Assembly: GCA_051877705.1 (NCBI GenBank)
Contig: JBJEJD010000151.1
Location: 1-11,190 of the forward strand
Direction: 5' to 3'
DNA from: Coprococcus_A sp051877705
GTDB taxonomy: Bacteria; Bacillota; Clostridia; Lachnospirales; Lachnospiraceae
DNA: 11,190 nt
The notes below the pieces were generated by a model. That model saw nothing but the letters and a program-made list of their open reading frames with translations, did no database searches and was not told the DNA's origin. A program made the position numbers and the translations under genes. Positions within the stretch are counted from its first letter, which is position 1; every line of letters begins with the position of its first letter. This document shows, piece after piece, positions 1 through 7,353 of the stretch.

Positions 1-840
1 GGAAATAATGAACAGAAGATATATCAGGCAATTATGAGAGATTTCAGTTATGAAGTCAAAAATGTCAGTCAGCGTGGATCAGAAGCTACAGCAGAGCTTA
101 CTGTAAGTAACCGGGATATGGAAGCAATTTACGGACAATTTGTCGTAAGTGCTTATCAGCTGGTTATTTATGATGCCTATCAACCTGAAGAAGAACGAAT
201 GGGAGAGGAGATGCTGAAGCAGAAAATCGATGAAATGCTGCTGGAAGCTTTGACAGAGAGTGAGACAGAACTTCGATTGGCAGAAATCAGTGTGGATATG
301 ACTCGCAGAGGACGGTCGTGGTATATGAATTTTGATCATAATGATCTGAATGCCATTTACGGAGGTTACTTATCAGCTCAGGAAGCAGCGGATAATGTGC
401 TTGGAGACAGAAGTACAGAGGCTCTGACTAATCTGGAGAAGGCTTATCAGAGTAATATTGATGATGCGAGGCATGTGCTGAGAAATGCAGTGCACTATAT
501 GGTGGATGATGTCTGGAATGGGATCCTTTGTAATGTTGTCAGCTGTATCAATGCAGGAACTGATATCAAAGGTGAAGAATATGATATAGCATCGGGTATG
601 GCAGAACTGGATGAGCTGCTGAAGGAAAAAGAGCAGTATGATACATACATTGATGCTTTGGATGATGTGAATTACGGGCATATTAAGAATGGATGGCGGC
701 AGTTAACGGATGCCTGTGATGCACTGATTCAGGAACTGAAGGAAAAACAGCCGGAGCCTGTTGATTTTGATTATATACCGGACACAACGGAGTTAGAGGA
801 TGCTATACACCGTTTTGTGGATCTGGTTTATCCGGAATAA
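1..840 (+). CDS. Hypothetical protein, 3' part; probable lipoprotein or secreted protein
   Basis: The frame is open from the first base of the window to the TAA at 838-840, giving about 279 visible residues. The first in-frame ATG (34-36) has no Shine-Dalgarno sequence ahead of it, so the true start and any signal peptide probably lie upstream. The visible part begins with a roughly 100-residue alternating strand and helix region containing YEVKNVSQRGSEATAELTVS. This resembles the NTF2-like folds (DUF4878/DUF5105 style) found after lipoprotein signals in clostridial surface proteins. That resemblance is from memory and is tentative. The rest is acidic and mostly helical, and ends in a Pro/Asp/Glu-rich tail. 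No catalytic motif or membrane segment is visible. It is followed after 52 nt by the methyltransferase on the same strand, with no terminator between. Function unknown. Confidence 0.75.
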   Translation, partial: GNNEQKIYQAIMRDFSYEVKNVSQRGSEATAELTVSNRDMEAIYGQFVVSAYQLVIYDAYQPEEERMGEEMLKQKIDEMLLEALTESETELRLAEISVDMTRRGRSWYMNFDHNDLNAIYGGYLSAQEAADNVLGDRSTEALTNLEKAYQSNIDDARHVLRNAVHYMVDDVWNGILCNVVSCINAGTDIKGEEYDIASGMAELDELLKEKEQYDTYIDALDDVNYGHIKNGWRQLTDACDALIQELKEKQPEPVDFDYIPDTTELEDAIHRFVDLVYPE

Positions 841-892
841 GAGATCAGAAAATACAGGAGAATGTCATACCGGCAGATAAAGAAGGAATAAT

Positions 893-1663
893 ATGGAAGC
901 TTATACAGGATTTGCACAAGTTTATGATATCTTCATGGATAATATTCCTTATGACGAATGGGGAGATTATCTGACTTCACTTTTGAGGCGATATGGTGTG
1001 GAAGATGGTTTAGTACTGGATATGGGATGTGGAACAGGTGCTATGACCAGATATTTGAATGGACGGAATTATGATATGATTGGTATCGATATTTCTGAGG
1101 AAATGCTTGCTATTGCCAGGGAAAAATCATCTCCGGAAATTCTTTATCTGCTGCAGGATATGAGATCTTTTGAATTGTATGGGACTGTAGGAGCTGTAGT
1201 CAGTATCTGTGACAGTATAAACTATATATTAAATGAGGATGAACTGTATCAGGTGTTCAGCCTTGTGAATAATTATCTTGATCCTGAAGGTATCTTTATA
1301 TTTGATTTGAATACGGTTTATAAATATCAGGAGGTACTGGGTGAGCAGACCATTGCCGAGGACCGTGAAGAATGCAGCTTTATCTGGGACAATTATTATG
1401 ATGAAGAAGAGATGATCAATGAGTATGACCTGAGCATTTTTGTCCGGGAGAAGGATGATCTGTTCAGAAGATATCAGGAAACCCATTATCAGAGGGCATA
1501 TCCATTGGAAATGGTGAAAAAGCTTCTCGAAAAATCCGGGATGGAAGTACTTGCAATTTATGATGCTTTTACGTATAATAATCCAGAGCCTGACAGTGAG
1601 AGGGTTTATTTTATTGCCAGAGAACATGGCAAACGTGAGCGGATAGAAAATAAAGAATTATAA
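893..1663 (+). CDS. Class I SAM-dependent methyltransferase
   Basis: A 256-residue protein of the Rossmann-fold class I methyltransferase family, full length for this type. The N-terminal FAQVYDIFMD (residues 7-16) is typical of the small-molecule/YqeM-like group. The SAM-binding glycine loop VLDMGCGTGA is at 41-50, the acidic motif II GIDISEEM at 64-71, the motif III region LLQDMRSF at 86-93, and CDSINYI at 106-112 matches the post-III strand. The C-terminal half (about 130-245) is the substrate cap and gives no specific substrate. Translation starts at ATG 893 behind AAGGA (883-887), 5 nt away. It lies between the first gene and hslO, 45 nt before hslO, without a terminator, so all three are probably co-transcribed. 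Cytosolic; the methyl acceptor is unknown. Confidence 0.9.
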   Translation: MEAYTGFAQVYDIFMDNIPYDEWGDYLTSLLRRYGVEDGLVLDMGCGTGAMTRYLNGRNYDMIGIDISEEMLAIAREKSSPEILYLLQDMRSFELYGTVGAVVSICDSINYILNEDELYQVFSLVNNYLDPEGIFIFDLNTVYKYQEVLGEQTIAEDREECSFIWDNYYDEEEMINEYDLSIFVREKDDLFRRYQETHYQRAYPLEMVKKLLEKSGMEVLAIYDAFTYNNPEPDSERVYFIAREHGKRERIENKEL

Positions 1664-1708
1664 TTTATCGTGTATTGCCGGACAGGCAGATAGATGGAGG
1701 AATGATCA

Positions 1709-2593
1709 ATGTCAGATTATATCGTGCATGCAGTGGGGGCTGGCAAGCAGGTCAGAATATTTGCTGCATCAACCAGAGATTTAGTGGAACAGGCACGACA
1801 GATACATAATACAAGTCCTGTAGCAACAGCGGCTCTTGGAAGGTTGCTGACAGCGGGAGCCATGATGGGAAGTATGATGAAGGGAGAGAAGGATCTGCTG
1901 ACGTTGCAGATTCAGTGCAGCGGTCCAATCGGTGGGTTGACGGTTACTGCCAAATCAGATGGGACTGTCAAAGGATATGTCAATAATCCGGATGTTATGT
2001 TGCCTCCGAACAGTAAGGGCAAGCTGGATGTAGGTCGGGCTCTTGACCTGGGGGTATTAAGCGTTATTAAAGACATAGGTATGAAAGAACCTTATGTTGG
2101 ACAGACACAGCTGGTATCGGGTGAGATTGCGGAGGATCTGACCTATTATTATGCGACCAGTGAGCAGATTAATTCCAGCGTAGCTCTGGGAGTGCTGATG
2201 GAGAAGAATAATACGGTAAAACAAGCTGGCGGTTTTATCCTGCAGCTGATGCCGTTTACAGAAGAATCTGTCATTAATCGTTTGGAGGAGAATGTAAAAA
2301 AACTGCCTTCTGTTACGACTATGTTTGAACAGGGAGAGACACCGGAGAGTATGATCAGACGAGTACTGGATGGATTTGACATAGAGTTTTATGATAATAT
2401 TCCGACAGGGTTTGTATGTGATTGTTCCCATGACAGGGTGGAGAAAGCCATTATCAGTATCGGCAAAAAAGAAATACAGGAAATGATCGATGATAAGCAG
2501 CCGATAGAGGTTAACTGTCATTTCTGCGGTAAACATTACGTTTTTGGTATGAATGAGCTGCAGCAACTTCTGAAAAAGGCGGACAAGCGCTGA
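1709..2593 (+). CDS. hslO: Hsp33 redox-regulated chaperone
   Basis: A 294-residue protein, normal length for Hsp33. This cytosolic holdase is inactive when its C-terminal cysteines bind zinc and becomes active when oxidation releases the zinc and unfolds the linker. All four zinc ligands are present: C237 and C239 in FVCDCS, and C270 and C273 in NCHFCGK. The N-terminal core carries the family signature around VATAALGRLLTAGAMMG (residues 38-54), followed by the QCSGPIGGLTV and GYVNNP segments. A further Cys is at 70 in the core. Start ATG 1709 is set by GGAGG at 1696-1700, 8 nt upstream; an ATG at 1702 is out of frame and too close to the site. The gene ends the first operon and is followed within 16 nt by an intrinsic terminator. 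Redox switching is family knowledge; the Cys pattern is seen here. Confidence 0.97.
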   Translation: MSDYIVHAVGAGKQVRIFAASTRDLVEQARQIHNTSPVATAALGRLLTAGAMMGSMMKGEKDLLTLQIQCSGPIGGLTVTAKSDGTVKGYVNNPDVMLPPNSKGKLDVGRALDLGVLSVIKDIGMKEPYVGQTQLVSGEIAEDLTYYYATSEQINSSVALGVLMEKNNTVKQAGGFILQLMPFTEESVINRLEENVKKLPSVTTMFEQGETPESMIRRVLDGFDIEFYDNIPTGFVCDCSHDRVEKAIISIGKKEIQEMIDDKQPIEVNCHFCGKHYVFGMNELQQLLKKADKR

Positions 2594-2608
2594 ATATAAA
2601 ATGATTAC

Positions 2609-2644
2609 AAAAAGGGATGTGACGAATGAGTCACATCCCTTTTT
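2609..2644 (+). terminator. Rho-independent terminator after hslO
   Basis: A perfect 15-bp stem, 2609-2623 paired with 2630-2644, closes a 6-nt loop (GAATGA). The core GGGATGTGAC/GTCACATCCC is followed by a run of five T. It begins 15 nt after the hslO stop codon. The A-run ahead of the stem makes it nearly symmetric, so it could also stop transcription from the other strand, but no minus-strand gene is nearby. Confidence 0.93.
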
Positions 2645-2696
2645 GTCGTGAGCTGTATTTTATAGCTGCTTAATTGACTGTGTAATTATCGAAGGA

Positions 2697-2724
2697 TTGT
2701 GACTGATGTCGATGGTTTTATATT
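2697..2724 (+). promoter_or_regulatory. Candidate upstream promoter of the DUF5688 gene
   Basis: TTGTGA at 2697-2702 and TATATT at 2719-2724 are 16 nt apart. It lies after the hslO terminator and ahead of the better promoter at 2743-2771. The heptamer TGTCGAT occurs at 2707-2713 and again at 2727-2733, exactly 20 bp apart, flanking this -10. The match is moderate and could be chance in AT-rich DNA. Confidence 0.35.
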
Positions 2725-2742
2725 AGTGTCGATAAATGATGA

Positions 2743-2771
2743 TTGAGGAACATGGATAGCCCTTTTATAAT
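2743..2771 (+). promoter_or_regulatory. Sigma-A type promoter of the DUF5688 gene
   Basis: TTGAGG at 2743-2748 and a perfect TATAAT at 2766-2771 are separated by 17 nt. The expected start near 2778 would give a leader of about 45 nt before the ATG at 2823. The preceding gene ends in a strong terminator, so this gene needs its own promoter, which supports the call. Confidence 0.65.
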
Positions 2772-2822
2772 GAACATACAAAAGTTTTCGGCCGGAACCT
2801 GTAAAAATAAGGAGGAAAGATA

Positions 2823-3764
2823 ATGAATCAGTCAATATTATCATATGAAGAATTTGTATCATATATACGTGAGAATGTTGAAGATGGTCTGGAAAATACA
2901 GGAATATCCGGCGTATCGGTGACGGAGGTCGTGAAAAACAATGGCGTTGTATTCGATACATTGACGATTGAGCAGGAAGAAGGAGATTATGCACCTGTGT
3001 TTTATCTGAAGGATCTGTATGGGCGCTATCTGCAGGGGGAAAGTGAGGATGTTCTGGCTGAGCAGATTATTTACTTTTACCGGAATCATGCTGAGAAACA
3101 ATGGGATTTGGAATATCAGTGGTTTTTACATCTGGAGAATGTATATGAACGGATTATAATGAAGGCTGTCAATTATGAAAAGAATAAAGTACAGCTGGAG
3201 AATTGTCCGCATATCAGAGAACTTGATCTGGCTCTGACATTTCGAATACTCATGGAGAAGGATGAGGAACAGATTGGTACGATTCTGGTTAATAATGAAA
3301 TGATGAGAGAATGGGAGACTTCCGAATTTGATCTGTTTGATCTTGCTGTGAAAAATATGCAAAGATTATGGCAGCCTACACTGGAACCTATACAGGATAT
3401 TTTAGAAGGACTTATACAGATGGAGAGTGATGAGAAGGAGATCGAATATCTTAAGAATTATCCGGTATCATGGGATTTGTCTATGTATGTGCTTACCAAC
3501 GATCTGCGTTTGAATGGAGCGACAATACTTTTTTATACAGATTGTCTAAGGCAGTTTGCGTCCAGAATAAAGAAAGATATTTTTGTGCTGCCCAGCAGTA
3601 TCCACGAGGTGCTGCTTGTACCAATAGCAGATGAAATGTCTGCATGGGATCTGCGTCAGATCGTGGAACAGGTTAACCATCAGCTTGTCTCTGAAGAAGA
3701 GGTACTATCCAATCATGTTTACCGTTATCTCTATAAAGAGGATAAACTCATCATCGGCGCATAA
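2823..3764 (+). CDS. DUF5688 family protein
   Basis: A 313-residue acidic protein without signal peptide or membrane segment, so probably cytosolic. It resembles the DUF5688 family, seen mainly in Lachnospiraceae and relatives. The recognisable parts are the N-terminal helix SYEEFVSYIRENV (7-19), the VVKNNGVVFDTLTI strand pair (37-49), the APVFYLKDLYGRYLQGES segment (57-74), and the C-terminal LSNHVYRYLYKEDKLI (295-310). Between them, NGATILFY (231-238) and HEVLLVPI (261-268) look like core strands. No catalytic motif is evident and the family function is unknown. ATG 2823 follows GGAGG at 2811-2815 by 7 nt. The gene stands alone, with a terminator upstream and the hisS promoter just downstream. 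The family assignment is from pattern memory and is fairly secure; no function can be given. Confidence 0.85.
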   Translation: MNQSILSYEEFVSYIRENVEDGLENTGISGVSVTEVVKNNGVVFDTLTIEQEEGDYAPVFYLKDLYGRYLQGESEDVLAEQIIYFYRNHAEKQWDLEYQWFLHLENVYERIIMKAVNYEKNKVQLENCPHIRELDLALTFRILMEKDEEQIGTILVNNEMMREWETSEFDLFDLAVKNMQRLWQPTLEPIQDILEGLIQMESDEKEIEYLKNYPVSWDLSMYVLTNDLRLNGATILFYTDCLRQFASRIKKDIFVLPSSIHEVLLVPIADEMSAWDLRQIVEQVNHQLVSEEEVLSNHVYRYLYKEDKLIIGA

Positions 3765-3796
3765 TACAGCAGCACAAAACTTTATAAAATCAAAGC

Positions 3797-3825
3797 TTGC
3801 GGTTCTGTACAATATAGGCTAGAAT
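3797..3825 (+). promoter_or_regulatory. Promoter of the hisS-aspS operon
   Basis: TTGCGG at 3797-3802 and TAGAAT at 3820-3825 are 17 nt apart. The start would fall near 3832, giving a leader of about 63 nt. That leader contains GGCGTT (3833-3838) and its inverted copy AACGCC (3860-3865), able to form a hairpin ahead of the ribosome binding site. No T-box antiterminator core is visible. Confidence 0.55.
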
Positions 3826-3894
3826 GTATACAGGCGTTTTTTACGATGAAATTGTTGGGAACGCCGGGATTTAAAACCGGTAGAAGGAGTGTAA

Positions 3895-5163
3895 ATGATG
3901 AAGTTTATTAAAACACCTGTTAAAGGTATGTGCGATATGCTTCCTGCGGACATGCGATTAAGAGAGCATATTCTGCAGATGATCAAAACCAGTTATGCAG
4001 CTTATGGATTTATGCAGATCGAAACTCCCGTTATGGAACATATAGAGAACCTTACGTCAAAACAGGGCGGAGATAATGAGAAGCTTATTTTCAAAGTTAT
4101 GAAAAGAGGCGCTGACCTGACAAGGGCTATTGAGGCCGGTAAGCAGGAATTTGCAGATAACGGTCTGCGTTATGACCTGACGGTTCCTCTGGCAAGATAT
4201 TATGCCAATAACAAGGAAAAGCTGCCGACACCTTTTAAGGCACTGCAGATTGGCAATGTATGGCGTGCTGATAATCCACAGAAGGGACGTTTCCGTCAGT
4301 TTACTCAGTGTGATATCGATATTCTTGGTGATGACACGAATCTGGCTGAGATAGAGCTGGTTGCAGCTACATCTGATATGTTGTCTCAGATATTCAGGGA
4401 AGTTGGCATCACGGATTTTACTATTCATATTAATGATCGTCAGATCCTGAGAGCAGCAGCACTGCAGGCAGGGTTTGCGGAGGATGATATTGGTGCTGTT
4501 CTGATATCTCTTGATAAATTTGACAAGATCGGTCTTGACGGTATCCGGAAAGAACTGATCGAGAACGGTTACGGGGAAGATGTAGTGAACCGTTATCTGT
4601 CAATTTATGAAGCTTTACAGGGAGAAGTGACCTGCGGTGAATTCTGTAAGGATATCAGCGGGGAATATCTCAACAGGACAGTTGTGGAAGGTGTAGATGA
4701 TATTATTTCCTGCGTAAAGGCTATGATCGATGAGCATGTAAAGATTATCTTCGATCCTACACTGGTGCGCGGCATGGGATATTATACGGGTACGATTTTT
4801 GAGATAAGTATTGATGGCTATAATTTCTCCATTGCCGGAGGTGGACGCTATGATAAGATGATCGGAAAGTTTTGTGGACAGGATGTGAGTGCCTGTGGTT
4901 TTTCCATTGGCTTTGAACGTATTATTACGATTCTGAAGGATAAACTGGATACCGCAATGCCGGTGGCAGATAAGAGCCTGGCCATCCTGATTGGCAAGAA
5001 TGTTTCTCTCAACAGAAAGCTTGAGATATTCAAACGTGCCAAAGAACTTCGTGCTGAAGGAACAACGGTTACTATTCAGCCGATGCGCAAGAATATGAAA
5101 CAGCAGATTGAAAAACTGGAGGCAGAAGGCTTCCATGATTTTGAGAAAGTCTATAATGATTAG
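3895..5163 (+). CDS. hisS: Histidyl-tRNA synthetase
   Basis: Cytosolic class II synthetase that charges tRNA-His; 422 residues from the first ATG. Family motifs are clear: SKQGGDNEKLIFKVMKRG (55-72), YDLTVPLARY (93-102), motif 2 with NVWRADNPQKGRFRQFTQCDID (121-142), the histidine-A loop VRGMGYYTGTIFE (291-303), and motif 3 with GGGRYDKM (315-322) and CGFSIGFERI (334-343). The C-terminal anticodon domain (about 361-422) is short. It ends soon after the helix KQQIEKLEAEGFHDF, where most HisRS continue for another 30 to 40 residues. Other clostridial HisRS with a reduced tail exist, so this is probably natural. Two ATGs abut (3895 and 3898). AAGGAG at 3884-3889 is 5 nt from the first and 8 nt from the second, so the protein may be 421 residues. 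No terminator separates it from aspS 76 nt downstream. Confidence 0.96.
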   Translation: MMKFIKTPVKGMCDMLPADMRLREHILQMIKTSYAAYGFMQIETPVMEHIENLTSKQGGDNEKLIFKVMKRGADLTRAIEAGKQEFADNGLRYDLTVPLARYYANNKEKLPTPFKALQIGNVWRADNPQKGRFRQFTQCDIDILGDDTNLAEIELVAATSDMLSQIFREVGITDFTIHINDRQILRAAALQAGFAEDDIGAVLISLDKFDKIGLDGIRKELIENGYGEDVVNRYLSIYEALQGEVTCGEFCKDISGEYLNRTVVEGVDDIISCVKAMIDEHVKIIFDPTLVRGMGYYTGTIFEISIDGYNFSIAGGGRYDKMIGKFCGQDVSACGFSIGFERIITILKDKLDTAMPVADKSLAILIGKNVSLNRKLEIFKRAKELRAEGTTVTIQPMRKNMKQQIEKLEAEGFHDFEKVYND

Positions 5164-5239
5164 AATGTTGTCCATAGCAACGGAGCATTACTATTTCAAA
5201 CAATACAAAAGAAACAGATAAACAGAGAGGAGTCTTAGT

Positions 5240-7030
5240 ATGGCAGAATCAATGAGTGGGTTAAAACGTACCCATCGTTGTGCGGAGCTGAGCAAAGCTC
5301 AGGCTGGTCAGGTTGTGACTGTTATGGGCTGGGTTCAGAAGAGTAGAAATAAAGGCGGAGTTGTTTTTGTTGACCTGAGAGACCGTTCCGGTATTTTACA
5401 GATAATTTTTGAGGAGAGCAACTGCGGCACCGAGACTTTTGAAAAGGCAGGAAGACTGAGAAGTGAATTTGTGGTTGCTGTTACAGGTAAGGTCTGTGAA
5501 CGTGCCGGAGCTGTTAATAAGAATCTGGCAACGGGCGAGATTGAGGTTGTGGCAGAACAGCTGAGAATATTGTCAGAATCCGAAACACCGCCATTTCATA
5601 TTGAAGAGAATAGTAAGACAAAGGAAGATCTTCGTCTGAAATACAGATACCTTGATTTGAGAAGGCCGGATATACAGAAGAATATCATTATGAGAAGCAA
5701 AGCATGTGCTGTAATCAGGAATTTCCTTTCTGAGGAAGGATTTCTGGAGATTGAGACACCGATGCTTACCAAGAGTACACCTGAGGGTGCAAGAGACTAT
5801 CTTGTGCCAAGCCGCGTGCATCCGGGTACGTTTTATGCTCTGCCTCAGTCTCCTCAGCTTTTCAAGCAGCTGTTGATGGTATCAGGTTACGACCGGTATT
5901 TCCAGATTGCAAGATGTTTCAGAGATGAGGATCTTCGTGCGGACAGGCAGCCTGAGTTCACCCAGGTGGATATGGAATTGTCTTTTGTAGATGTGGATGA
6001 TGTGATTGATGTCAATGAACGTCTTCTGGCAAAATTGTTCAAAGAGATAATAGGTGTTGAGGTATCTCTGCCGATTCAGAGAATGACATGGCAGGAAGCG
6101 ATGGATCGTTATGGTTCTGATAAACCGGATACGCGTTTCGGTATGGAATTGAATGATGTCACAGAGGTTGTCCGTGGCTGTGAATTTGTCGTATTTAAGA
6201 ATGCCATTGAAGCTGGCGGCTCAGTCAGAGGTATCAATGCGAAGGGACAGGGAACAATGCCTCGTAAGAAAATTGATGCGCTGACAGCTTTTGTTAAGGA
6301 CTATGGTGCAAAGGGATTGGCTTATGTGGCTATTCAGCCGGATGGTTCCATCAAATCTTCCTTTGCAAAGTTTATGAAGGAAGAAGAAATGCAGGCTTTG
6401 ATTCATGCCATGCAGGGTGAGCCGGGAGACCTTCTCTTATTTGCTGCAGACAGGAATAAGGTTGTCTATGCATCTTTGGGTGCCTTAAGGCTTGAACTGG
6501 CTGAGCAGATGGGACTGCTGGACAAGAATCAGTATAATTTCCTTTGGGTGACAGAATTCCCTCTGCTTGAGTGGTCTGAGGAAGAAAATCGCTATCAGGC
6601 GATGCATCATCCATTTACGATGCCTATGGAGGAGGATCTGCAATATATTGATACAGATCCGGGGCGTGTGCGTGCAAAGGCTTATGATATTGTTCTGAAT
6701 GGTACAGAGATTGGTGGAGGCAGTGTTCGTATTCACCAGGATGATATTCAGGAAAAAATGTTTGAAGCTCTTGGATTTACTCAGGAAAGAGCCCACGATC
6801 AGTTCGGTTTCCTTTTGGAAGCATTCAAATATGGTGTGCCGCCGCATGCAGGATTGGCTTATGGTCTTGATCGTTTGATCATGCTGATGGCTCAGGTGGA
6901 CAGTATTCGAGATGTTATTGCGTTCCCGAAGGTAAAAGATGCGTCATGTCTGTTGACTAATGCACCGGGAACAGTTGATGATAAGCAGCTGGAAGAACTT
7001 GGTATCTGTATTGCTGAGACAGAAGAATGA
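5240..7030 (+). CDS. aspS: Aspartyl-tRNA synthetase
   Basis: Cytosolic bacterial-type class II AspRS of 596 residues, normal length. In order: an OB-fold anticodon-binding domain with GWVQKSRNKGGVVFVDLRDR (30-49); motif 1 around RSKACAVIRNFL to FLEIETPML; the flipping loop KSTPEGARDYLVPSR (178-192); motif 2 with RCFRDEDLRADRQPEFTQVD (225-244); the inserted bacterial GAD domain (about 290-425, opening with YGSDKPDTRF); then GGGSVRIH (492-499) and motif 3 AGLAYGLDRLIMLM (537-550). The start is fixed by GAGGAG at 5227-5232, 7 nt before the ATG. The hisS-aspS order is the common Firmicutes arrangement. Whether it also charges tRNA-Asn (non-discriminating AspRS) cannot be settled: the loop position I recall as His or Leu in the two types is Lys here (K38). 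The stop codon overlaps the next gene. Confidence 0.98.
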   Translation: MAESMSGLKRTHRCAELSKAQAGQVVTVMGWVQKSRNKGGVVFVDLRDRSGILQIIFEESNCGTETFEKAGRLRSEFVVAVTGKVCERAGAVNKNLATGEIEVVAEQLRILSESETPPFHIEENSKTKEDLRLKYRYLDLRRPDIQKNIIMRSKACAVIRNFLSEEGFLEIETPMLTKSTPEGARDYLVPSRVHPGTFYALPQSPQLFKQLLMVSGYDRYFQIARCFRDEDLRADRQPEFTQVDMELSFVDVDDVIDVNERLLAKLFKEIIGVEVSLPIQRMTWQEAMDRYGSDKPDTRFGMELNDVTEVVRGCEFVVFKNAIEAGGSVRGINAKGQGTMPRKKIDALTAFVKDYGAKGLAYVAIQPDGSIKSSFAKFMKEEEMQALIHAMQGEPGDLLLFAADRNKVVYASLGALRLELAEQMGLLDKNQYNFLWVTEFPLLEWSEEENRYQAMHHPFTMPMEEDLQYIDTDPGRVRAKAYDIVLNGTEIGGGSVRIHQDDIQEKMFEALGFTQERAHDQFGFLLEAFKYGVPPHAGLAYGLDRLIMLMAQVDSIRDVIAFPKVKDASCLLTNAPGTVDDKQLEELGICIAETEE

Positions 7031-7293
7031 TTGCTTTAATCATTTATCTTTTAGTAATTAATGTGGCAGGTATCATTATCTGTGGTATTGATAAGAAGCG
7101 GGCTGTCAGACACTGGTGGAGAATCCCTGAGAGGCAGATTTTTCTGATAGCTGTTCTGGGTGGAAGTGTAGGTGTATTAATCGGTATGTATTGTTTTAGA
7201 CATAAAACAAAGCACAGACAATTTACCATAGGAATACCACTGATCCTGCTGTGCCAGATGATGTTGGTTATCATCATGACCAGATTATTATAA
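7027..7293 (+). CDS. DUF1294 small membrane protein
   Basis: An 88-residue protein with three predicted membrane segments at about 2-20, 38-56 and 68-86. Between the first and second is the DUF1294 signature: D22-K-K-R-A, W31-R-I-P-E-R, then GGSVGVLIGM (45-54) and FRHKTKHRQF (57-66). Family members are small integral membrane proteins of unknown function, sometimes fused to a cold-shock domain; no such domain is present here. The ATG overlaps the aspS stop (ATGA at 7027-7030), and no good ribosome binding site precedes it, so translation is probably coupled to aspS. It sits inside a translation and one-carbon gene group, which says little about its role. Confidence 0.9.
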   Translation: MIALIIYLLVINVAGIIICGIDKKRAVRHWWRIPERQIFLIAVLGGSVGVLIGMYCFRHKTKHRQFTIGIPLILLCQMMLVIIMTRLL

Positions 7294-7294
7294 T
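7264..7294 (+). promoter_or_regulatory. Possible internal promoter for glyA
   Basis: A perfect TATAAT at 7289-7294 lies at the end of the DUF1294 gene, with TTGGTT at 7264-7269 as a weak -35 at a long spacing of 19 nt. A start near 7301 would give glyA a leader of about 50 nt, which carries the inverted repeat TTCGAT (7309-7314) / ATCGAA (7325-7330). Only suggestive. Confidence 0.3.
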
Positions 7295-7353
7295 GAAAGG
7301 AACCATGCTTCGATGTTATCAGATATCGAAACAACATAGAGGAGGTAATGCCG

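Noticed and set aside
2651..2667. Small hairpin AGCTGTA/TATAGCT after the hslO terminator
   Set aside because: Seven pairs with a G-T wobble, a 3-nt loop and no T-run; the strong terminator just upstream makes it unnecessary, and such stems are common by chance.
3765..3894. T-box riboswitch ahead of hisS
   Set aside because: The leader from the likely start is only about 63 nt, and no T-box core (AGGGTGGNACCGCG type) or terminator/antiterminator pair is visible.
5168..5194. Separate promoter for aspS (TTGTCC ... TACTAT)
   Set aside because: Spacing is only 15 nt and both boxes are poor; with no terminator after hisS, co-transcription is simpler.
5161..5239. Frameshift at the end of hisS explaining the short C-terminus
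   Set aside because: Translation of the other two frames past the stop gives no HisRS-like tail, and the short tail fits other clostridial HisRS known from memory.
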